This document shows, one piece after another, positions 17,719 to 24,037 of a stretch of DNA of 32,869 nt. Location: NCBI GenBank assembly GCA_947041165.1, contig CAMRCY010000025.1:1-32869 (forward strand), in the 5' to 3' direction. Both the position numbers and the translations under genes were made by a program. Each line of letters starts with the position of its first letter. Positions within the stretch are counted from its first letter, which is position 1. This DNA comes from an uncultured Deferribacteraceae bacterium. Lineage in GTDB: Bacteria > Chrysiogenota > Deferribacteres > Deferribacterales > Mucispirillaceae. The notes beneath the pieces were generated by a model that searched no databases, had not been told where the DNA came from, and saw only the letters and a list, made by a program, of their open reading frames with translations.

Positions 17719-17949
17719 ATGGAGCTACTACCTATATTAAAACTTATCGTAACAGATAGCATTCCGATTGCAATTCTACTTATATTCCTTGTTGCAAAAT
17801 TCAATATGATTGAACATAAAATGAAAGACCTAAGAAGTCATTTCGATATTTATATACGAGATAATTATATCACTCGTGATGAGTGTGGCGCTAATCGTGT
17901 CGCAACAAAAGTTGTTAAAAAAGTTAGCACAAGGAAGAGTACAAAATGA
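17719..17949 (+). CDS. small single-span membrane protein, possible holin or holin partner
   Basis: This 76-aa protein has one membrane helix (about residues 9-27, IVTDSIPIAILLIFLVAKF), a short amphipathic helix and a basic tail (KVVKKVSTRKSTK). The phrase DNYITRDEC resembles the middle of XhlA-type and other small phage membrane proteins. It begins 3 nt after the gp15-like gene and its stop overlaps the next start (ATGA). Position at the head of the lysis genes suggests holin, antiholin or partner of the next protein; sequence alone cannot decide. Confidence 0.6.
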   Translation: MELLPILKLIVTDSIPIAILLIFLVAKFNMIEHKMKDLRSHFDIYIRDNYITRDECGANRVATKVVKKVSTRKSTK

Positions 17950-18248
17950 TTGAAGAAATGATTTTAACAAAACTGATACCATATGTTTTACCTGCATTTA
18001 TGATAAATATTATTCTTGATTTTATAAAGAAAAACTTTTTCATACTTAAACCAAAGTTGGTTATGCCGATTTTAGCACTGCTTCTTTCATTAATACTATC
18101 AGTTACTTACTCTATACTTGTTAATTCTTCTGGATTAGATAAATTTACGCATGCTATATCTATAATAGGTATATCATTTTTTATGTACGACATCGGAGGT
18201 TATCAATCTATGAAAAATAAGTTACTTAAACTAGTAACTAGAAAGTAG
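17946..18248 (+). CDS. putative holin
   Basis: This 100-aa, strongly hydrophobic protein has two or three membrane helices (about residues 9-25, 37-60 and 69-84) and a basic C-terminus (MKNKLLKLVTRK). Size, topology and the location just before spanin and endopeptidase genes fit a holin that opens the inner membrane at lysis. It overlaps the preceding small membrane protein by 4 nt, and the two may act as a pair. No family signature was recognised. Confidence 0.65.
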   Translation: MIEEMILTKLIPYVLPAFMINIILDFIKKNFFILKPKLVMPILALLLSLILSVTYSILVNSSGLDKFTHAISIIGISFFMYDIGGYQSMKNKLLKLVTRK

Positions 18249-18253
18249 GTATT

Positions 18254-18469
18254 ATGCAGAAATATTTAACAGTGATTTTATCAATTATAAATACAATTTT
18301 AGTCGGTGCGATATCATTAATTGTAGTAATCGGAAAGAATAGAAAAATTAAAGAGAAAGAAAAATTAGTAGAAGAGATTGAAAAAAAAAGTGAGGTTGAG
18401 AGAAAAATATTACAACTTAATGATAGTTTGAAGAAAGGTGAAAATAATGATTCGCATAATAAATGGTAG
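18254..18469 (+). CDS. i-spanin (Rz-like)
   Basis: This 71-aa protein has an N-terminal membrane anchor (about residues 5-27) followed directly by a charged coiled-coil (KEKEKLVEEIEKKSEVERKI, 34-53). This is the arrangement of an inner-membrane spanin subunit with a periplasmic coil. Its 3' end overlaps, in another frame, the start of a lipoprotein-like gene, the classic Rz/Rz1 arrangement. The coil is short compared with lambda Rz. The pair fuses inner and outer membrane at the last step of lysis, so the particle is released from a Gram-negative cell. Confidence 0.75.
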   Translation: MQKYLTVILSIINTILVGAISLIVVIGKNRKIKEKEKLVEEIEKKSEVERKILQLNDSLKKGENNDSHNKW

Positions 18470-18740
18470 CTTAATAACAGCCGTAATTTTAATACTTATA
18501 ACTCTTCAACTCTCATGTAGTAGACATGTAGTCATTTCTAAATGTCCTAAATTATACCCAGTAGATCGACCTGCATTTCCTGAGATCAAATACATTGAAA
18601 CGATCGCAGAAAATATGTATTGTTACGATAACATGAATTTCAATTTACTTAAAGAGAGGTTAGTTTTTTGTAAAAGCAGTACAGAAATTTATGAACAAAT
18701 GATAAAAATTTATATGGAGTATATTAATGAAATTAGGTGA
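18447..18740 (+). CDS. o-spanin-like lipoprotein (Rz1-like)
   Basis: From ATG 18447 (AAAGG 8 nt upstream) the product is 97 aa. It has a hydrophobic signal (about residues 8-22) ending in an imperfect lipobox LQLSC with C24 as the lipidation site. A short proline-containing stretch follows (CPKLYPVDRPAFPEI). A GTG at 18438 is in frame but overlaps the binding site. The gene starts inside the i-spanin gene in another frame and ends inside the endopeptidase gene. It would sit in the outer membrane facing the i-spanin. It is longer than typical Rz1 and has four additional cysteines or more after C24, which could form disulfides. Confidence 0.7.
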   Translation: MIRIINGSLITAVILILITLQLSCSRHVVISKCPKLYPVDRPAFPEIKYIETIAENMYCYDNMNFNLLKERLVFCKSSTEIYEQMIKIYMEYINEIR

Positions 18741-19065
18741 AGCACAAGAGGTTTTTACATACAATGTATCTAAACTTATCCAGCATTCTGTAGCACTTGG
18801 ATATACAGTCAGGTTGCGTGAAGTTGAACGAACTTCTTACCAACAACAACAATACGTAAAACTAGGAGTTTCTAAAACAATGAACTCGCTACATCTTAAA
18901 TCGTTAGCAGCAGATATATACTTTTTCAAAAAAGCTAAATTAATTTTAAGTAAAAAACAGCTAAAAGAGTTAGGAACATATTGGGAATCTTTAGATAAAC
19001 ATAATCGTTGGGGTGGGAATTTTAAATCATTTACAGATACGCCACACTTTGAAATGGATATATAA
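18727..19065 (+). CDS. M15-family peptidoglycan endopeptidase (endolysin)
   Basis: This 112-aa protein is a zinc peptidase of the M15 family (VanY/L-alanyl-D-glutamate peptidase type) that cuts peptide stems of peptidoglycan. The zinc ligands are in SLHLKSLAAD (H56, D63) and TPHFEM (H107), with the usual tryptophan-glycine motif NRWGGNF (93-99) before the last. There is no signal peptide, so release depends on a holin. It overlaps the o-spanin gene by 14 nt and is the last gene of the module. Length fits compact phage M15 endolysins (110-140 aa). Confidence 0.9.
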   Translation: MKLGEAQEVFTYNVSKLIQHSVALGYTVRLREVERTSYQQQQYVKLGVSKTMNSLHLKSLAADIYFFKKAKLILSKKQLKELGTYWESLDKHNRWGGNFKSFTDTPHFEMDI

Positions 19066-19140
19066 AACTTATATTTATGTGTTATATAAATTATACAGTT
19101 TGAAATATTTTAACACAACTAACCTACTCTAATATTTCTA

Positions 19141-19300
19141 TCATATAGTTGACGTGTTTTGAATATAGTTGTCGTGTGTTTTAACGAAACTGATAATTTA
19201 TTTTAATCATATAGTTGACTTGTTTTGAATATAATTATTGTGTGTTTTAACTAAACTAATAATTTATTTCAATCATATAGTTGACGTGTTTTAAACACAT
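19141..19300. repeat. 66-bp tandem repeat at the right edge of the module
   Basis: TCATATAGTTGAC recurs at 19141, 19207 and 19273, a 66-bp period with about 2.4 copies. Each unit itself contains two diverged halves with the core GTTG(A/T)CGTGTGTTTT. The last copy includes the palindrome GTGTTTTAAACAC (19286-19298). The rest of 19066-19396 holds no gene that I can support. The array separates the last phage gene from rsfS. Confidence 0.9.
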
Positions 19301-19396
19301 TGACAACGTGTTTAGGATATACTATTAGTATGTTTTAATTAAGTAAACTGATTGACGCAATATTTAATCTAATAAATTTTGCATCAACAAATTTGT

Positions 19397-19452
19397 ATAG
19401 GTAATATGTAATTACAGTAAATGATATATGCAAAAAATTACGTATTACCTAT
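19397..19452. terminator. large hairpin between the module and rsfS, possible bidirectional terminator
   Basis: ATAGGTAATATGTAATT (19397-19413) pairs with AATTACGTATTACCTAT (19436-19452): a 17-bp stem with one G-U pair around a 22-nt loop. It lies 14 nt beyond the end of rsfS and between two convergent transcripts. T-runs on either side are short (TTTT at 19457-19460), so intrinsic termination is plausible but not textbook. Confidence 0.55.
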
Positions 19453-19466
19453 ATATTTTAAAATAA

Positions 19467-19799
19467 TTAAATCTTTTTCGATCCGCCCCAAATAGACTCA
19501 AGGTCGTAGAATTCACGTTCATCTTCTCTCATAATATGTACAATAACATCAGAGTAATCAACACAAACCCACACACCAGATTGAAGCCCTTCATGAAACG
19601 CAGGCATAATACCTTCTTTCTTTAATTCTACCATAAAATATTCTGCAATAGCCTTTACATGAGTATCTGCTGACCCTGTTGCAATAATAAAATAATCTGC
19701 AAGTGATGATATTGGTGCTATTTCAAATATCACTGTATCTTTTGCTATTTTATCCTCTAAAAACTCTCTTATTTTCTTTGCTAATTCTATTGATTTAAT
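19467..19799 (-). CDS. rsfS: ribosome silencing factor RsfS, ATT start
   Basis: RsfS binds ribosomal protein uL14 and blocks subunit joining in starvation. The body SSLADYFIIATG and VWVCVDYSDVIVHIM...EREFYDLESIW is diagnostic. The nearest GTG (19733) would give 88 aa and remove the conserved N-terminal helix. The frame continues upstream without a stop, giving KSIELAKKIREFLEDKIAKD, just as in other RsfS proteins. No ATG, GTG or TTG occurs there. GAAGGAG lies 8 nt before ATT (19799-19797) and 2 nt before ATC (19805-19803), so ATT is the best start (110 aa, normal for RsfS). It is the last gene of the proB-proA-nadD-rsfS run, 38 nt after nadD. Confidence 0.88.
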   Translation of the reverse strand: MKSIELAKKIREFLEDKIAKDTVIFEIAPISSLADYFIIATGSADTHVKAIAEYFMVELKKEGIMPAFHEGLQSGVWVCVDYSDVIVHIMREDEREFYDLESIWGGSKKI

Positions 19800-19837
19800 A
19801 TCGATTACTCCTTCTTTATTAATATATTATATTTATA

Positions 19838-20440
19838 TCATTTTGTATTGTATAGGTTATTTTCTTGCATATATTTAAGTACACCTGCATCTAAATTGTC
19901 ACTTTTAGGATAGACTCTCATCTCTGTGCTAGATATAGGAGAAATTTTGCTATCATCAAATAACACAACTCCTTCTTGTACCCAGTCAAGATATAGAAGT
20001 CCTATTTTTTCTTCAAGAAATGCTTCTGAATATTGTTCTCTTTGGAAAACAATAACTTTAGTAATATGAAGCAATTCTGAGTATTTATGCCATGTTTTAA
20101 TTGTTGAAAAGATATCACTTCCAGTAATGAAAAACAGGTCTTCATTTGGATATTTTTTTCTAAAATAGTTCATAGTTGTAACAGTATAAGATACAGACAA
20201 ATTTCTTAACTCGTAATCAGAAACAGTGATCTTTCTACTTAATTTATCTACTGCTAGAAAAATCATTTTAATTCTATCTTTTATAGATGCCACTAATCCA
20301 CTTTTATGTGGAGGTACTGCAGTTGGCACAATATATACTTTATCCATTTTATATTTTTCAAGCAATATGTCTACAATTTCAATATGTCCATTATGTATCG
20401 GATCAAATCCGCCACCATAAACAGCTATTTTTTTTCTCAT
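19838..20440 (-). CDS. nadD: nicotinate-nucleotide adenylyltransferase
   Basis: This 200-aa enzyme makes deamido-NAD from nicotinate mononucleotide and ATP in NAD synthesis. The nucleotidyltransferase signature GGGFDPIHNGH (residues 9-19) carries the HxGH ATP-binding motif, PTAVPPHKSG follows (39-48), and ISSTEMR (about 167-173) is the second signature. Start and the stop of proA overlap as ATGA, so the two are translationally coupled. Pairing of nadD with rsfS is common in bacteria. Confidence 0.94.
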   Translation of the reverse strand: MRKKIAVYGGGFDPIHNGHIEIVDILLEKYKMDKVYIVPTAVPPHKSGLVASIKDRIKMIFLAVDKLSRKITVSDYELRNLSVSYTVTTMNYFRKKYPNEDLFFITGSDIFSTIKTWHKYSELLHITKVIVFQREQYSEAFLEEKIGLLYLDWVQEGVVLFDDSKISPISSTEMRVYPKSDNLDAGVLKYMQENNLYNTK

Positions 20441-21690
20441 TCTCTTAATTGCCCCCTTCCATATACCTGATACTTTATAGTAGTAAGATCTTTTGCACCC
20501 ATAGGGCCTCGTGCATGAAACTTTTGGGTTGATATGCCTATTTCAGCTCCAAGCCCAAATTCACCACCATCAGTAAAACGTGTTGACGCATTAACATATA
20601 CGACAGCTGCATCAACTTTATTTAAGAATTTTTGAGCATTTGTATAACTTTCTGTTACGATACACTCACTGTGTCCTGTGCCATGTTTCTCGATATGTTC
20701 AATAGCTGCATCTATATTGTCTACCACTTTGATAGATAATATTTTATCAAGGTATTCTGTATCCCAATCTTCATCTATTGCTGGTCTACAATCCTCTATA
20801 TATTGTTGTGCGATCTCGCAAACTCTAAGATCAACATTAACCGATTTTAGCATAGTTTCAATAGCAGGCAAAATATGTGATGCAATATCTTTATGCACAA
20901 GCAAGGTTTCTAAAGCGTTACAAGCAGACACATTTCCTAACTTAGAATTAAAAACTATTTGTGATGCCATATCTCTATTCGCAAATCTATCGATATAAAC
21001 ATGACATAATCCAGCATCGTGTTTGACGACTGGGATAAGAGAGTTCTCTGTAACAAATTCTATCAAACTTTTTCCACCACGTGGAATTATCATATCTATA
21101 TTATTTTTAGACCTTAGAAGTTTTATTAATAGTTCTTTTTTATTATTACTTAGAAAGTAGACAACATCAGGAGATATATCTTCATCAGTTAAAGCCGCAT
21201 GAACTAATGACACAAGATACCTATTTGAGTTAATCGCCTCTTTCCCACCTTTTAAGATGATACAGTTGCCTGATTTGATAGCAAGAGCCGCAGTATCTAC
21301 AGTCACACTAGGACGAGATTCATATATAATAGCTATAACACCGATAGGCACTCTAACTTTATTTATTATAAGTCCATTAGGTCTAACGCTACCTTCTAAA
21401 ACATCTCCGAGAAAATCAGGTTGAAAAGCTATTTCGTTTAGCGACTTTATCATAGAATTAATAACTTTATTATCTATTCTAAGTCTATCTATAAAAGATC
21501 TTTGTAGTCCACTCTTTTCAGCTTCAATAAGATCATAATTATTAGCAGCAATCAACTCTTCTCTATTCTCATCTATTTTTCCAGAGATATTGAAGATTAT
21601 TTTATTTCTCACCAGAGCAGGCAAATCTGCTATTAATGGTCTCATTTTTTTAATTTGTGTAAATACTTCTTCTAACTGTTCTTCGTTCAT
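20437..21690 (-). CDS. proA: glutamate-5-semialdehyde dehydrogenase (gamma-glutamyl phosphate reductase)
   Basis: This 417-aa enzyme reduces gamma-glutamyl phosphate with NADPH to glutamate semialdehyde, the second step of proline synthesis. The signatures PIGVIAIIYESRPSVTVD, ALAIKSGNCIILKGGKEA and the catalytic cysteine region NVSACNALETLL are present, as is the C-terminal block VNASTRFTDGGEFGLGAEIG. Length is standard for ProA. It lies 121 nt downstream of proB and overlaps nadD by 4 nt. Confidence 0.96.
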   Translation of the reverse strand: MNEEQLEEVFTQIKKMRPLIADLPALVRNKIIFNISGKIDENREELIAANNYDLIEAEKSGLQRSFIDRLRIDNKVINSMIKSLNEIAFQPDFLGDVLEGSVRPNGLIINKVRVPIGVIAIIYESRPSVTVDTAALAIKSGNCIILKGGKEAINSNRYLVSLVHAALTDEDISPDVVYFLSNNKKELLIKLLRSKNNIDMIIPRGGKSLIEFVTENSLIPVVKHDAGLCHVYIDRFANRDMASQIVFNSKLGNVSACNALETLLVHKDIASHILPAIETMLKSVNVDLRVCEIAQQYIEDCRPAIDEDWDTEYLDKILSIKVVDNIDAAIEHIEKHGTGHSECIVTESYTNAQKFLNKVDAAVVYVNASTRFTDGGEFGLGAEIGISTQKFHARGPMGAKDLTTIKYQVYGRGQLRE

Positions 21691-21811
21691 AATCTTATAT
21701 AAATGTACACCTTTATTTCTTTTTTACAACCCAAAACAAGTTACAACGTATATAGTAATTTATTTTTGACATAAATAGCAACAAAAAACTACTATTTAGA
21801 GATAAAAATAA

Positions 21812-22969
21812 CTATATATCTAATAGTATAATAAGATCATCACGATGAATAATTTCATCAGATATATTATATCCCAGTATATTTTCTATCTCATTTGAGT
21901 TTTTCTGCTTGATTTTCATTATATCAACCGATGTATACCTGCTCTTCCCTCTTGCAATCTCTAAGTTATTAATATCAAATACAGAGACGATATCATCTTT
22001 ATTAAACTTACCTTTCACATCAACGATACCTTTAGCAAGAAGTGAACGAGAACTGTTTTTAAGAGCGTTTACAGCACCTAAATCAATAACAATTCCACCT
22101 CTCGGTATGGCTGCATTCTCTATCCAAAACTTTTTATTATTCAACAACCCTTTCGATTTCTTACCGTTTTGAGAGTGTATATATGTTCCAACCTCTTCAC
22201 CATTAAACAATCTATCAATATTCACAATATCTTGTCCGTTGATAATTGCAACATCACAACCTATCATACACGCTTTTTTCGCAGCAAGTAATTTATATCG
22301 CATACCACCGCTACCAACTGATGTGCCACTACTTACGGCGTTCGTAAAGTTTAAAATATCTTTATCAATCTTGTCTATATCATGAATTATCTTAGCATTA
22401 ACATTTGTATTTGGATTGTCATTATATACGCCGTCAACATCTGATAATATAAGTAGTAACGATGCATCAATCATAGAGGCAACAAGTGCAGATAAATTAT
22501 CGTTATCACCAAAAGACTCTATATACTTTAATTCATCAACAAGTATCGTATCGTTTTCGTTAATAATAGGTATTACACCTAGATCTAATAACCTCATAAT
22601 CGCTCTTTTAGCGTTAAGAAATCGTTTTCTATTAGATAGATCATCTTTAGTTATTAATATTTGAGCAACATTGATATTGTGATCTTTAAAAGCGTTATCG
22701 TATGCTTGAATAAGCCTTGCTTGTCCAACAGCAGCCGATGCTTGTTTATCTATTATTTTCGTGGGACGTGATGAAAATCCTAACAATCTAAATCCAGCTG
22801 CGACAGATCCAGATGATACGATAACAATATTGGGTATAGTTTTTTTAAGTTCTGATATTTTATTAGATAGTTCAGTGATGAAGTTATAGTTTATGCCAAG
22901 AGTTGCATCAGATATTACCGAACTCCCGATTTTGATTATTAATTTATTGATATTTGATATATTATTCAT
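21812..22969 (-). CDS. proB: glutamate 5-kinase with C-terminal PUA domain
   Basis: This 385-aa enzyme phosphorylates glutamate at the gamma position, the first step of proline synthesis. The N-terminal kinase (about 1-265) has IIKIGSSVISD, the phrase IVSSGSVAAGFRLLG and SVGSGGMRYKLLAAKKA. The remainder, with RSLLAKGIVDVKGKFNKDD and IARGKSRYTSVDI, is the PUA domain found in full-length ProB. Feedback inhibition by proline is expected for the family. The ATG at 22969 lacks a clear Shine-Dalgarno. The tRNA-Gln gene ends 27 nt upstream on the same strand, so the tRNA promoter may also serve this operon. The tRNA is followed by a T8 tract that could reduce read-through. Confidence 0.95.
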   Translation of the reverse strand: MNNISNINKLIIKIGSSVISDATLGINYNFITELSNKISELKKTIPNIVIVSSGSVAAGFRLLGFSSRPTKIIDKQASAAVGQARLIQAYDNAFKDHNINVAQILITKDDLSNRKRFLNAKRAIMRLLDLGVIPIINENDTILVDELKYIESFGDNDNLSALVASMIDASLLLILSDVDGVYNDNPNTNVNAKIIHDIDKIDKDILNFTNAVSSGTSVGSGGMRYKLLAAKKACMIGCDVAIINGQDIVNIDRLFNGEEVGTYIHSQNGKKSKGLLNNKKFWIENAAIPRGGIVIDLGAVNALKNSSRSLLAKGIVDVKGKFNKDDIVSVFDINNLEIARGKSRYTSVDIMKIKQKNSNEIENILGYNISDEIIHRDDLIILLDI

Positions 22970-22996
22970 ATTTTTATATGTATAGGAAAAAAAAGA

Positions 22997-23069
22997 CTGG
23001 GGCAGAAGGATTCGAACCTCCGAATGCCGGTACCAAAAACCGGTGCCTTGCCAGCTTGGCGATGCCCCA
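22997..23069 (-). tRNA. tRNA-Gln (anticodon TTG)
   Basis: The minus strand folds as a complete tRNA: acceptor stem TGGGGCA/TGCCCCA, D-arm with GCCAAGCTGGC, anticodon stem CCGGT/ACCGG with loop TTTTGGT (anticodon TTG, reading CAA), and T-arm GAGGTTCGAATCC with its GTTCGAATC core. Discriminator base is G, as usual for tRNA-Gln. The CCA end is not encoded. Confidence 0.95.
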
Positions 23070-23093
23070 CTTTATTTGTTCCACAGGTTGATA

Positions 23094-23122
23094 GTTATAA
23101 TATTTTTTTTTATGATTTCCAA
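23094..23122 (-). promoter_or_regulatory. probable tRNA-Gln promoter (possibly also proBA-nadD-rsfS)
   Basis: Minus strand TTGGAA (23117-23122), 17-bp spacer, TATAAC (23094-23099), ending 25 bp before the mature tRNA. I see no equally good promoter between the tRNA and proB. The remaining stretch 23123-23379 is AT-rich with no gene that I can support; it must contain the Rrf2 gene promoter (TTGATA at about 23310 with TAAACT 17 bp on is a weak candidate). Confidence 0.6.
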
Positions 23123-23379
23123 GAAATAGATCCAAATTATCTCAAGTTATGTTCATAATTCTAATATTTTAATATATTTTAACTAAAGTATATGATCAAA
23201 TATTGATTTCATCTGTCTAGATATTATTAAAAAAATACTATTAATTATCGCAATATAATTCTGCTATTATAATATTATAACAATTAATAACAGTAATTAT
23301 AAAAAAGAGATTGATAACCTGAGAATTTTAGCATAAACTACTAAAACTGTGTTATTACAGCTACGGGGGCAACAACAGT

Positions 23380-23799
23380 ATGAGAATAACGAGAGCATTT
23401 GATTACACTTTAAGAGCATTGATGCATATGGGGAAATCTCCAGAAGGTTCTGTTTTTATGCGTTCAGATCTTGCAAAGGTCATATCCGTGCCTAATAGTT
23501 TTTTAGGTAAAATACTTCAAAATCTAGCTAAATCTGGTATATTAATATCAGAAAGAGGCAAAAAAGGTGGATTTAGATTAAGTAAACTTCCTCATGAGAT
23601 CTGTATTTACGATGTTTTCATAGCAGTTGATGGTCCTCTTAACATTAATAACTGTATGGATGATAAGTTTGAATGTGAAGCTGGATGTAACTGTCAAGCA
23701 ACTCATATGTGGAAAGATATTCAAGATAGTTTGGAAGCAAAATTGAAAACCTATACACTTGCAGATATCTCTAAAAAAGATTTTTGTTCAGCAAATTGA
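23380..23799 (+). CDS. Rrf2-family transcriptional regulator with clustered cysteines
   Basis: This 139-aa regulator begins MRITRAFDYTLRALMHMG, has a winged helix-turn-helix (about 26-68, LAKVISVPNSFLGKILQNLA then ERGKKGGFRL), and a cysteine cluster C92-x6-C99-x3-C103-x-C105. The Rrf2 family includes IscR, NsrR and RsrR, whose cysteines in this region hold an Fe-S cluster. The spacing here resembles but does not equal the IscR triad, and the extra cysteine suggests redox or NO sensing. No isc or suf genes are adjacent. The start has GGGGG about 9 nt upstream. Targets may include itself and the following dehydrogenase-like gene. Confidence 0.9.
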   Translation: MRITRAFDYTLRALMHMGKSPEGSVFMRSDLAKVISVPNSFLGKILQNLAKSGILISERGKKGGFRLSKLPHEICIYDVFIAVDGPLNINNCMDDKFECEAGCNCQATHMWKDIQDSLEAKLKTYTLADISKKDFCSAN

Positions 23800-23814
23800 A
23801 AATAATTTTATATA

Positions 23815-23910
23815 TTTTTGGAGTAGTAGTTTTACATAAATATATCTAATAAATTTAAAGTGTTTTTGGAGTAGTAGTTTTACATAAAGGTATCTAATAA
23901 GTTTAAAGTG
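23815..23910. repeat. 48-bp direct repeat, two copies
   Basis: The unit starting TTTTTGGAGTAGTAGTTTTA is present at 23815 and again at 23863, with about three differences. It fills the start of the 238-bp gap between the Rrf2 and ornithine cyclodeaminase-like genes. The remainder of the gap is AT-rich with short TTTTAAG repeats and no hairpin terminator. Confidence 0.9.
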
Positions 23911-24037
23911 TTTTAATAGATTGTAAGTTACGAAAAATAACTATTTAAGTAACATGACATTAGCAAGAGTTTGAAATTGTGTTTTAAGTTTTAAGTTTTA
24001 ATTATAAATAATTATATAAAAATAATCGAGGTGAATT

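Larger units (their letters stand above)
5724..19065 (+). mobile_element. podovirus-derived morphogenesis and lysis module (GTA-like candidate)
   Basis: Twenty closely spaced plus-strand genes form a T7/BPP-1-type structural set: packaging, portal, scaffold, capsid, tail adaptor, nozzle, internal virion proteins, membrane/holin-type proteins, spanins and endopeptidase. All frames are intact. No integrase, excisionase, repressor, primase, DNA or RNA polymerase, gp16-like protein, tail fibre or tail spike is encoded. Chromosomal TPR genes and rsfS lie directly outside. I could not find flanking att duplications. The size (13.3 kb) and content resemble gene transfer agent clusters more than a complete podovirus genome (about 40 kb). 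A decayed prophage trimmed to its late operon is the alternative. Boundaries are those of the promoter and last gene. Confidence 0.8.

Noticed and set aside
5782-19065. Phage satellite or tailocin
   Set aside because: Satellites usually borrow the helper's capsid and large terminase and carry their own integrase; tailocins lack capsid and terminase. This locus has the opposite content.
22997-23069. tRNA-Gln as the integration site of the phage module
   Set aside because: It lies almost 4 kb beyond the module behind four housekeeping genes, no integrase is encoded, and I see no duplicate of the tRNA 3' end next to the module.
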